Shown here: positions 1-7,500 of the stretch, piece after piece
How positions within the stretch are numbered: the first letter of the stretch is position 1
Layout of the letters: each line of letters starts with the position of its first letter
NCBI GenBank assembly: GCA_902783705.1
Contig: CACZSA010000072.1
Span: 1 to 9,569, forward strand
Reading direction: 5' to 3'
DNA length: 9,569 nt
From: an uncultured Ruminococcus sp.
GTDB lineage: Bacteria > Bacillota > Clostridia > Oscillospirales > CAG-272
Position numbers and translations under genes: made by a program
Notes under the pieces: model-generated
Database searches by the model: none
The model's input: the letters and a program-made list of their open reading frames with translations, nothing else
Told to the model about the DNA's origin: nothing

Positions 1-1
1 A

Positions 2-235
2 TTTCATGACAAACGAAAGCTTGTCATTGCGAGGAGCGAATTTCAGCAAGCTGAAACTCAGCTGACGTGGCAATCTCTCCGAAATTGATGAGCAGGATGG
101 AAGCCGGGTGGCAATTTCAGATTAGCTGTGCATGATATTGTCACCAATTCTCTGCCTGCATTACCCGGTTTGGAGAGATTGCCACGTCAGGCGTCTCATG
201 ACGCCTTCCTCGCAATGACAATGATTTGTCTGAAA
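2..235. repeat. Foldback (MITE-like) intergenic repeat with long inverted arms
   Basis: The element is a large imperfect inverted repeat with no usable ORF. Two perfect blocks pair across it: positions 21-35 (TTGTCATTGCGAGGA) with 207-221, and 63-80 (TGACGTGGCAATCTCTCC) with 172-189. The outermost bases also match with one indel (TTTCATGACAAA from 2, against TTTCAGACAAA read inward from 235). Between the paired blocks each arm carries its own different small hairpin: TTTCAG-CAAG-CTGAAA at 41-56 on the left and GGCGTC-TCAT-GACGCC at 190-205 on the right. The central 91 bases also contain a short pair, CCGGGT at 104-109 with ACCCGG at 163-168. From memory, a TCATTGCGAGGAGCGAA...GGCAATCTC core recurs in intergenic repeats of several bacterial groups. 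No transposase is present, so any mobility would have to be supplied in trans; this is inference. Confidence 0.8.
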
Positions 236-242
236 GGATATG

Positions 243-261
243 AAAACCGGAACCCGGTTTC
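243..261. other. Small inverted repeat downstream of the GH32 terminator
   Basis: AAACCGG at 244-250 and CCGGTTT at 254-260 form a 7-bp stem around a 3-base loop. It sits between the foldback repeat and the main T7 terminator. Read on the minus strand it could be a weak secondary terminator, because the stem ends in TTTT, but it has no separate T-tract. Low functional confidence. Confidence 0.35.
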
Positions 262-267
262 AAATAC

Positions 268-314
268 AAAAAAAGCTGTCGCATTTCTCCGCTTCTGCGC
301 GTGAATGCGACAGC
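268..314 (-). terminator. Rho-independent terminator of the GH32 gene
   Basis: Read on the minus strand, GCTGTCGCATT (304-314) pairs perfectly over 11 bp with AATGCGACAGC (275-285) around an 18-base loop, and is followed at once by seven T residues (268-274). It lies about 100 bases after the GH32 stop codon, in the right orientation to end that transcript. The 315-415 stretch between stop and terminator contains only a small inverted repeat, GAATCC-GGAA-GGATTC at 362-377, and no gene. Confidence 0.93.
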
Positions 315-415
315 CCCTTTGCGTACATGCTTCAAAAAAACAATCATCTCCGCGGGGGTGAGAATCCGGAAGGATTCGGGATCACGCCTGTTTTTCAGCC
401 CTGCTCTCCGGCTCT

Positions 416-1744
416 TCAGGATACCGGCGGCGAGCCGAACCGCAGGGATCCGTCGGACTCCTGCCAGGCCTCGGTGAAGGTCAGGGTCCCCGCGTAGCCG
501 TCGATCCGGTGGAAGCCCGTGAAGAGGATCCGCCCGTTCCAGAGGGCCATTTTCGGGACGCTCTCACAGGGGATATCGGGATTCTCCGGCATTTGCCAGT
601 CCGAGAAGGGACTGCGGGAGATCCGGTACTGCCCCCGTCCGCGGTGGCTGAAAATCAGATAGTACCAGCCGTCCTTGGCGAAGTAGTCCGAGCACTCCGG
701 CTGATCCCCGTCCGGCGAGACATAGATCGGCTCCGCCTCCGTCCACTGCTCCCCGTCCGCTGAGATCAGGTGCGCGAGGCATCCGCGTCCGGCGGATTCT
801 CCCGTCATGAGCGAGGTCGTCACGAACATGTGATACGTGCCGTCCCCGGCTTTGACGATCTTCGGATCCCGCGCGCTCGGTCCGTGATAGCGGTCGGAGA
901 GCTCGATGCGGAAGTCCGGATCGCGGCGGAAGGCGTATCCGTCGTCCGAGCGGGAGCGCAGGATCGGGGCGGGGGCATTGTCGGTCTGCCGGACGGTGTA
1001 GTAGAGGAAATGCGTTCCGTCCGCCGTTTTCAGCCATGAGCCGGTGCAGATCGAGCCCTCCGCCGGATCGTCGATGGACACGGCGAGCGGATGCAGATCC
1101 CAGTCTTTGAAATCCCGGGTGGACATGTGGGCCCACTGATGCGCGCCCTTGTGCCATTTGCTCCGGTGGTGGCGGCGGTCCTTCAGGTAGAGAACGTGAT
1201 ACCGCTCGCGCCCGTCGGGGTCCGTGTCGGTATAGGGCATGCAGTCGCCCGCATAGACGCCGGGATCGGACGGCTTCCATCCCTCGGCGGGGTTCTCCCC
1301 GTTTTGGGAGAGCAGCTGTCCGATGATCCGCTCCGGGGCGTCGTTTGCCGAAATGCCGCAGTCGGTCCGGTAGTCCGGCGCGCGAAGGGGGAGATTGGCC
1401 CGGTCGTCATTCATCGGATCGGACGAGGCCATAATCCCGGCATCCGTCCATGCCCCGTCCGGCACGTCCGTGAGAAAGAGCGTTCCGGCGGGCCATTCCT
1501 CGTCGCGGAGCCATCCGTCCGCCCAGAGCTCGATCCGCCACGGGAGGACGAGGAGGGCGAGGGCGGCGCCTTCGGGGAGATCGGACGCCATGAGGGTCAG
1601 CGGTTCGGCGGCATAGTCCGAGAAGACCCGGACGCGGACGGCAAAGCCCGATCCCTCCGCGCGGGATTCGACCGTCAAGGCGGTCTGCCTTTTGGTATCG
1701 GCGACAGCGGCGGTCAGGGGAGCGGCAAAGCGAAGCAGTTTCAT
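416..1744 (-). CDS. GH32-type beta-fructosidase-like glycoside hydrolase
   Basis: This 442-residue protein has the five-bladed propeller signature of the GH32/GH43 clan, most like GH32. Residues about 165-440 hold the catalytic domain. YAGDCMPY (D167) stands where GH32 enzymes have the nucleophile motif WMNDPNG. SARDPK (R292-D293) is the RDP transition-state motif, and QPECSDYF (E350-C351) is the EC motif with the acid/base glutamate. SICTGSW and SRSPFSDW are also typical. Residues 1-165 form an N-terminal region I cannot assign firmly. No signal peptide is visible, so it probably acts in the cytoplasm on imported fructosides; the substrate is inferred from family only. The start at 1744 is preferred over an ATG at 1774 because GGGAGGT lies 4 nt upstream of it, while the 1774 start lies inside the preceding gene. 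It follows the MerR/binding-protein chimera by 13 nt with no promoter of its own visible, and so is probably cotranscribed with it. Confidence 0.85.
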   Translation of the reverse strand: MKLLRFAAPLTAAVADTKRQTALTVESRAEGSGFAVRVRVFSDYAAEPLTLMASDLPEGAALALLVLPWRIELWADGWLRDEEWPAGTLFLTDVPDGAWTDAGIMASSDPMNDDRANLPLRAPDYRTDCGISANDAPERIIGQLLSQNGENPAEGWKPSDPGVYAGDCMPYTDTDPDGRERYHVLYLKDRRHHRSKWHKGAHQWAHMSTRDFKDWDLHPLAVSIDDPAEGSICTGSWLKTADGTHFLYYTVRQTDNAPAPILRSRSDDGYAFRRDPDFRIELSDRYHGPSARDPKIVKAGDGTYHMFVTTSLMTGESAGRGCLAHLISADGEQWTEAEPIYVSPDGDQPECSDYFAKDGWYYLIFSHRGRGQYRISRSPFSDWQMPENPDIPCESVPKMALWNGRILFTGFHRIDGYAGTLTFTEAWQESDGSLRFGSPPVS

Positions 1745-1757
1745 CGTGACCTCCCGT

Positions 1758-2267
1758 TCAGTGCTTCTTTTCATAGCCCTTGATCAGGACCTTCAGACCG
1801 TTTTCATAGCTCTTATTCTTTGACGCGTAATAGGATGCAAAGTCGCTGGAGCCGCCCCGGAGCAGGTTCCGCGGGGACTGCGCGAGGTCGCCGAGGTTGG
1901 AGCAGAAGATCCACGCGGGATCGAGCAGATGCCCGTTGTGGATGATGTCGATCATGGCGCGGGAGTCCTCGTCGCGCACATACTTGCCCTTGAGCGCGAT
2001 GTCATAGTACGCCGGGACGACGGAGACGCGGCTCTCGGAGGACATGGCCTCGAAGACCGCGCCCGCCGCTTCGAGACGGGTCGAGGTGACCGGGACCGCG
2101 AAGACGCCGATCTGGTCGTGCTGGAAGGTGTAATAGTTCTGCTGCGCCTCGTCGTAGTCCCGGTAGGAGTTGTCGGACCGCCCGACGGTGAGCAGGCCCT
2201 TCGCCTCGTAGAACCGGATCGTCTTGCGGGTCAGGCCGGTCTGCTTTTCCACATCGCTGATTCGCAT
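1758..2267 (-). CDS. In-frame chimera: MerR DNA-binding domain joined to C-terminus of an ABC sugar-binding protein
   Basis: The ORF encodes 169 residues from two unrelated families. Residues 1-40 are a MerR-family winged helix-turn-helix (ISDVEKQTGLTRKTIRFYEA, then GLL and SYRDYDE). A normal MerR protein would continue into further helices, a dimerisation coiled coil and an effector domain; here none follows. From about residue 38 the protein matches the C-terminal lobe of a clostridial extracellular carbohydrate-binding protein: YDEAQQNYYT, VPVTST, SVVPAYYDIALKGKYVRDED, IIHNG, then the GGSSDFASYY tail. The signal peptide, lipobox and N-terminal lobe of that protein are absent. The junction falls at YDEAQ (2142-2156), which suits both families. 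Start: GAGG lies 5 nt upstream of the ATG. The ORF is open throughout, so it may be expressed under the MerR-type promoter just upstream. A working regulator is doubtful because the dimerisation helix is missing, and a binding function is unlikely with half a binding protein. Confidence 0.82.
   Translation of the reverse strand: MRISDVEKQTGLTRKTIRFYEAKGLLTVGRSDNSYRDYDEAQQNYYTFQHDQIGVFAVPVTSTRLEAAGAVFEAMSSESRVSVVPAYYDIALKGKYVRDEDSRAMIDIIHNGHLLDPAWIFCSNLGDLAQSPRNLLRGGSSDFASYYASKNKSYENGLKVLIKGYEKKH
2142..2156 (-). other. Fusion junction (YDEAQ) between MerR and binding-protein segments
   Basis: These 15 bases encode YDEAQ, residues 38-42 of the chimera. MerR proteins commonly read ...YRDYDEE... 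here, and clostridial sugar-binding proteins commonly read ...PKYDEAQENYY..., so the two parent genes could share several bases at this point. That fits a microhomology-mediated deletion that kept the frame. The exact crossover base cannot be fixed from this sequence alone. Confidence 0.65.
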
Positions 2268-2296
2268 AGGTACCTCACGGTGGTTTGATTGATTCT

Positions 2297-2327
2297 ATTA
2301 TAAACTGTCCACCGAGGGGACAGTCAA
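2297..2327 (-). promoter_or_regulatory. MerR-type promoter with 19-bp spacer and dyad operator
   Basis: On the minus strand, TTGACT (-35, at 2322-2327) and a perfect TATAAT (-10, at 2297-2302) are separated by 19 bp. That is the long spacer characteristic of promoters activated by MerR-family proteins. Inside the spacer and touching both hexamers is an inverted repeat, ACTGTCC-n7-GGACAGT (2304-2324), the expected MerR operator position. Transcription would begin near 2290 and run into the chimera ORF and then the GH32 gene. The arrangement suggests an originally autoregulated MerR gene. Whether the truncated MerR domain now made from it can still bind or activate is unknown. Confidence 0.85.
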
Positions 2328-2425
2328 GGAGGAGAATTGTAAAGTTTTTGTGAACTGCGCAATAAACGTCCGGAGCCTGTACAGGCAGAATCCCAGAAGA
2401 AAAAGCAGATCGCCCATCTCAACCG

Positions 2426-2468
2426 AAAAAAACGGGACCGCAAGAGCAGAGATGTTCTCGCAGTCCCG
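2426..2468 (-). terminator. Rho-independent terminator of the car-dap transcript
   Basis: On the minus strand, CGGGACTGCGAGA (2456-2468) pairs over 13 bp, counting three G-T/U wobbles, with TCTTGCGGTCCCG (2433-2445) around a 10-base loop. Seven T residues follow (2426-2432). It lies about 80 bases after the dapL stop, and so closes the carA-carB-dapF-dapL transcript and insulates the MerR-type promoter downstream. Confidence 0.93.
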
Positions 2469-2476
2469 TCGCAGTC

Positions 2477-2509
2477 CGCCCGCCGTGCGCAATAGCCGGG
2501 CGTTTTTTT
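2477..2509 (+). terminator. Possible plus-strand intrinsic terminator
   Basis: CGCCCG (2477-2482) and CGGGCG (2497-2502) form a perfect 6-bp GC-only stem around a 14-base loop, followed by seven T residues (2503-2509) on the plus strand. No plus-strand gene is visible upstream in this window. It may stop antisense transcription into dapL, be left from a lost plus-strand gene, or be chance in a GC-rich region. Confidence 0.4.
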
Positions 2510-2547
2510 GCTTTTCATCGTTCTGTTTTCCGGGAGAAGGCGCGGAT

Positions 2548-3732
2548 TCATCCGAGCAGCCGTCTCATCCGATCCGCCGCCTCCCTCGTGTCCTCCGGCG
2601 AGCCGAACATCGAGAAGCGGAAATACCCCTCCCCGCATTCGCCGAATCCCGCGCCGGGGGTGCCGACCACCTGGATCTGGGCGAGAAGCAGATCGAAGAA
2701 TTCCCAGCTTCCCATGCCGCCCGGGCATCTTGCCCAGACATAGGGGGCGTTTTTTCCGCCGAAATACCGGATCCCGAGGCCGTCGAACGTGTCGGTCAGG
2801 ATCTTCGCGTTCCCCTGATAGACGCGCAGATTCTCCCGGATCTGCCGCTGTCCCTCCGGGGTGAAGACCGCCGCGCCCGCCTTCTGGAGGATGTAGGAGA
2901 CGCCGTTGGTCTTGGTTGTCCGGTTGCGCACCCACATGGCGCGGAGATTCATTCCGCCGCGCTCGAGCGTCTTCGGGATCACCGTGTACCCGAGGCGCGT
3001 TCCGGTGAAGCCCGCCGTCTTCGAGAGGGAGCAGATCTCGATCGCGCAGGTCCGGGCCCCGTCGATTTCGAAGATCGAGCGCGGGAGGACGGGATCGGCG
3101 ACGAACGCCTCGTACGCCGCGTCGAAGAGGATCACCGCGCCCCGCTCGTTCGCCCAATCCACCCAGGCTTTCAGCTTCTCGCGGGAGAACACCGCGCCGG
3201 TCGGGTTGTTCGGCGAGCAGAGGTAGACGAGATCGGCGTCGAGGTCCGCGGCCGGGGTGGGCGTGAATCCGTCGTCTTCCGAGGACGCGAGCCGCACGAT
3301 CCGCCGCCCCGCCATGACGTTCGCGTCGACGTAGGCCGGGTACGCGGGTTCGATCACGAGGGCCGCGCTCTCCCGCTCGAACAGATCGAGGATGTCCCCG
3401 AGTTCGTCGCTGGCGCCGCTCGAGACGAAGACCTCCTCCGCGTCTAGAGAGATCCCCCGGGAGCGGTAGTGCGCGGCGATGGCTTCCCTCAGAAACGGCG
3501 CGCCGGGCTCGGGCATGTAGCCGTGGAAGGTCTCCTTCCTCGCCTGATCGTCCGCCGCCTCGTGCAGGGCCTTCACTACAACGGGTGCGAGCGGCAGGGA
3601 AACATCCCCGATCCCGAGGCGCAGAAGCCTTGTTCCGGGATGCGCGCCGCAGTAGGCCTTCGTCTTCTGCGCAATGTTGTAGAACAGATAGGAATCCTTC
3701 AGTTCCGCGTAGTGCGCGTTCGGTTTCAGCAT
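2548..3732 (-). CDS. dapL: LL-diaminopimelate aminotransferase (DapL-type)
   Basis: This 394-residue, full-length class I/II PLP aminotransferase converts tetrahydrodipicolinate plus glutamate to LL-diaminopimelate in one step. That bypasses the succinylase and acetylase branches of lysine and peptidoglycan synthesis in the cytoplasm. Visible signatures are RLGIGDVSLPL (38-48), ETFHGYMPEPG (67-77), PNNPTG (174-179), DAAYEAF with D204 and Y207, the PLP-lysine motif SLSKTAGFTGTR (K238), TTKTNGVSYILQ (272-283), and VVGTPGAGFG followed by GEGYFRFSMFG with R372 for the substrate carboxylate. These order and match DapL rather than AspC-type enzymes. The ATG overlaps the dapF stop by 7 nt, and AGGAG lies 10 nt upstream within dapF, so translation is probably coupled. 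The substrate of this enzyme is the precursor made upstream of DapF's reaction, which supports the assignment. Confidence 0.94.
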   Translation of the reverse strand: MLKPNAHYAELKDSYLFYNIAQKTKAYCGAHPGTRLLRLGIGDVSLPLAPVVVKALHEAADDQARKETFHGYMPEPGAPFLREAIAAHYRSRGISLDAEEVFVSSGASDELGDILDLFERESAALVIEPAYPAYVDANVMAGRRIVRLASSEDDGFTPTPAADLDADLVYLCSPNNPTGAVFSREKLKAWVDWANERGAVILFDAAYEAFVADPVLPRSIFEIDGARTCAIEICSLSKTAGFTGTRLGYTVIPKTLERGGMNLRAMWVRNRTTKTNGVSYILQKAGAAVFTPEGQRQIRENLRVYQGNAKILTDTFDGLGIRYFGGKNAPYVWARCPGGMGSWEFFDLLLAQIQVVGTPGAGFGECGEGYFRFSMFGSPEDTREAADRMRRLLG

Positions 3733-4517
3733 AGCTCGGTTTCTCCTTCGCAGACAAATTCCGCCGGGCCGGTCATGGTGACCTCGCCGTCCGGGGAGAT
3801 TTTGATTTTGAGCGTCCCGCCGTCGAGGACGACCGCGATCTCCTCATCCGCCCGGCAGTATCCCTTCTTCACCGCCGCCGCGACGGACGCGCACGCCCCG
3901 GTCCCGCAGGCCATCGTCACGCCGCTGCCCCGCTCCCAGACCCGCATCCGCAGGCGGTCCTCTGCGAGAACCTCGACGAATTCGACGTTCACCCCGCCCG
4001 GAAACGCCGCGTGCCGCTCGATCTTCGGCCCGAGCGTCGTCAGCGGCGCGTCCTGTGCCGAGGGGACGAAGAGCACCGCGTGGGGATTGCCGACGTTCAC
4101 GGGCGTGCAGACGACTTCTTTATCTTCGACAGTCAGCCGGAGATCGTTCTCCGCTTCCGCCCGTCCCATGTCCACGGAAACGCTCTTCACCCGCCCGCCG
4201 CAGAGGTGCAGCGCCAGCGTCCGGATGCCCGACAGCGTTTCGATCCGCAGCCGGGTCCGGTCGGTATATCCCTTGTCGTAGACGTATTTCCCGACGCAGC
4301 GGATCCCGTTGCCGCACATCATGGCTTCGCTGCCGTCCGCGTTGAAGATGCGCATTTTGAAATCGGCGGTCTCCGACGGGCCGATCGTGATGATCCCGTC
4401 CGATCCCACGCCGAAATGACGGTCGGACAGCCTTCTCGATACCTCCGCGGGATCCTCTGGCTCGCCCCAGAAATAGAGGTAGTCGTTGCCGAGCCCCTGC
4501 ATTTTGGTGAAGTGCAT
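3726..4517 (-). CDS. dapF: Diaminopimelate epimerase
   Basis: The 263-residue protein interconverts LL- and meso-diaminopimelate by a cofactor-independent two-base mechanism using paired cysteines. Both are present: C68 in MMCGNGIRCVGKY and C204 in ACGTGACASVAAAV. Other family signatures are the N-terminal FTKMQGLGNDY, GSDGII (38-43), FNADGSEA (58-65), and NVGNPHAVLF (141-150). Its length is slightly short of the usual 270-280 but no domain is missing. AGGAGG lies 5 nt before the ATG. It starts 18 nt after carB and its end overlaps the dapL start, placing it directly before the enzyme that supplies its substrate. Confidence 0.96.
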   Translation of the reverse strand: MHFTKMQGLGNDYLYFWGEPEDPAEVSRRLSDRHFGVGSDGIITIGPSETADFKMRIFNADGSEAMMCGNGIRCVGKYVYDKGYTDRTRLRIETLSGIRTLALHLCGGRVKSVSVDMGRAEAENDLRLTVEDKEVVCTPVNVGNPHAVLFVPSAQDAPLTTLGPKIERHAAFPGGVNVEFVEVLAEDRLRMRVWERGSGVTMACGTGACASVAAAVKKGYCRADEEIAVVLDGGTLKIKISPDGEVTMTGPAEFVCEGETELC

Positions 4518-4535
4518 GGTTTCCTCCTGTTGCTC

Positions 4536-7500
4536 TCATTTCGCGTCGATGGTCGAAATTCCGATCGTCATTTCCTCGAGCACGTCGAGCAGGACCCCCA
4601 CCGTGTCGAGGGAGGTGAACATCGTCACGCCGGACTGGGTCGCCGCGCTGCGGATGGCAATGCCGTCGCCGCAGTGGACGCCCGAGAGAATAGCGCGCGT
4701 GTTGAGCACATAGCTGACGTGGCCCGCCCGGATCGCGTCGATCACCTCGTGACTGCCCTCGCTCAGCTTGTGGAGCGTCCGGGCTTCGATCCCGTGCGCG
4801 CGGAGAAATTCCGCCGTCACCGTGGTCGCCTCGATCGCAAAGCCCATCCGGCGGAAGCGGCGCACGAGCGGCAGGGCCTCCTCCTTGTCCTCGTCCGCGA
4901 GGGTCACGACGACCGTGCCGTAGTTCGGGAGCTTCAGCCCGGACGCGACGAGTGCCTTGTACATCGCGCGGGGGAGCTTCCTGTCGTAGCCGATCGCCTC
5001 CCCGGTGGACTTCATCTCGGGCGAGAGGTAGGAGTCCATCCCGCCGAGCTTCGAGAAGGAGAACGCCGGGACCTTGACGTAATACCGGGATTTTTCTTTC
5101 GGATAGCCCGGCCCGATCCCCTGTTCGCGGAGAGAGTGTCCGAGGATGACCCGGGCGGCGATGTCCGCGAGGGGGTATCCGGTCGCTTTCGAGAGGAAGG
5201 GCACCGTGCGGCTGGAGCGCGGATTGACCTCGATGATGAAGACCTCCTCCGCCGGGGTGACGATGAACTGAATATTGTACAGCCCCACGATCCCGATGCC
5301 GGGGCCGAGCCGCTCCGCGTAGTCCAGAACGGTTTCCTTCACCCGGTCCGAGAGGGAGAAGGACGGGTAGACCGAGATGGAGTCCCCGGAATGCACGCCC
5401 GTGCGCTCCACCAGCTCCATGATGCCGGGAACGAAGACGTCCCGTCCGTCGCACACCGCGTCGACCTCGACCTCCCGGCCCCGGATGTAGCGGTCGACCA
5501 GAACGGGCTTGTCCTCGTCGATCTCCACGGCGGTTTTGAGGTAGTGCCGGAGATCCGCCTCCCTCGCGACGATCTGCATGGCCCGCCCGCCGAGCACGAA
5601 CGACGGTCTCACGAGCACCGGATAGCCGATCTCCGCCGCCGCCCGGACGCCCGCCTCGATGCTCGTCACCGCGCGGCCTTCGGGCTGGGGGATACCGAGG
5701 GAGAGCAGGAGCTTTTCAAAGAGATCCCGGTCCTCCGCGCGGGCGATGGCCTCGCAGTCCGTGCCGATGATCCGCACGCCGCGCTTCATGAGGGGCTCTG
5801 CGAGGTTGACCGCCGTCTGCCCGCCGAGGGTCGCGATGACGCCGACGGGATGCTCGTGCTCGATCACGTTCATCACGTCCTCCGGGGTGAGCGGTTCGAA
5901 ATACAGCTTGTCGGAGCAGGTGTAGTCCGTCGAGACGGTCTCGGGATTGTTGTTGACGATGATCGCCTCGTACCCCGCCTCCCGGATGGTCTTCACCGCC
6001 CGGACGGTGGAATAGTCGAATTCCACGCCCTGCCCGATGCGGATCGGACCGGAGCCGAGCACGACCACCTTCTGCTTGTCCGATACGGCGGATTCGTCCT
6101 CGTCTTCGTAGGTCGAGTAGAAATACGGGACATAGCTCGAGAACTCCGAGGCGCAGGTGTCGATCATCTTGTAGACCGGGACGATCCCGCGCGATTTGCG
6201 GAAATCGCAGACTTTCTTTTCCTCCCAGCCCCACAGCCGCGCGATTTGGGCGTCGCAGAAACCCATGCGCTTGGCGGCTCTGAGCAGGTCCGCGTCACCG
6301 GGATCACCGGCAAGCCGACGCTCCGTCTCCGTGATCTTCCGGAGTTTTTCGAGGAAGAAGCGGTCGATTCCGGTCCTCTCCCCTATTATAGCCGAAGAAA
6401 CGCCCCGGCGCAAGAGCTCCGCAACGGCAAAAATGCGGGTATCCGTCGGGGTTTTGACGGAATCCAGCAGCTCCTCCGTCGGGAGTGCGTCGAACTTTTT
6501 GTCGTATAGGCCGCTGTGTCCCGTCTCGAGGGAGCGCACGGCCTTGTGCAGGCTTTCCTCAAACGTCCGGCCCACGCTCATGACCTCGCCCGTCGCCTTC
6601 ATCTGCGTGCCGAGGGCGGGATTGGCGTCGGTGAACTTGTCGAAGGGGAAGCGCGGCATCTTCGTTATGATGTAATCCAGCGACGGCTCAAACGACGCCG
6701 GGGTATTGGCGAGCGGGATCTCGTCGAGGGTCATCCCGACGCCGATCTTCGCTGAGACCCGCGCGATGGGATACCCGGACGCCTTCGACGCGAGCGCGGA
6801 CGAACGGGACACGCGGGGATTGACCTCGATGAGATAGTATTGAAACGAATTCGGATCCAGCGCGAACTGCACGTTGCACCCGCCCTCGATCCCGAGCGCC
6901 CGGATAATCTTCAAAGCGGAATTGCGGAGCATCTGGTATTCTTTATTCGTCAGCGTCTGGGACGGGCAGACGACGATCGAATCCCCGGTGTGCACGCCGA
7001 CGGGATCGAGGTTTTCCATGTTGCAGACGGTGATCGCCGTGTCGTTTCCGTCCCGCATAACCTCGTATTCGATCTCTTTATAGCCCTTGACGCTCTTCTC
7101 GACGAGCACCTCGGTGACCGGGGAAAGCTCGAGACCGCGCTCGAGCAGGGGGAGAAGCTCCGCCTTATCCTCCGCGAATCCCCCGCCCGTGCCGCCGAGG
7201 GTGAAGGCGGGCCGGAGGACGACCGGATAGCCGATCCTCTCCGCGATGATCCGCCCTTCTTCGACGGTGTGCGCGACGTCCGAGGGGAGTACGGGCTCGC
7301 CCAGCCGTTCGCACAGGGCCTTGAACTTCTCCCGGTCCTCGGCCTCCTCGATCGACGCGCTCTTTGTTCCGAGCAGCTCGACCCGGCATTCGCGCAGAAC
7401 GCCCTTCCGCTCGAGCTGCATCGCGAGATTCAGCCCCGTCTGCCCGCCGATTCCGGGAAGGATCGCGTCCGGGCGTTCGGTGCGGATGATCCGGGCGGCG

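Noticed and set aside
2..235. The left-end foldback as a full insertion sequence
   Set aside because: There is no transposase ORF in or beside it, and only 234 bases lie between its ends.
1745..1774. An upstream ATG adding 10 residues to the GH32 protein
   Set aside because: It lies inside the 3' end of the chimera gene. The Met at 1744 has a well-spaced GGGAGGT.
2324..3757. A 477-codon minus-strand frame overlapping dapL in another phase
   Set aside because: Its translation is Arg/Gly-rich with no motif, while dapL in the overlapping frame is complete, has its PLP lysine and is coupled to dapF.
4011..6509. An 832-codon open frame on the plus strand opposite dapF and carB
   Set aside because: It is antisense to two clearly conserved genes, has no family motifs and has the Arg/Asp/Val/His-rich composition of a GC-rich shadow frame. 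The carB reading on the other strand is full length with all catalytic motifs.
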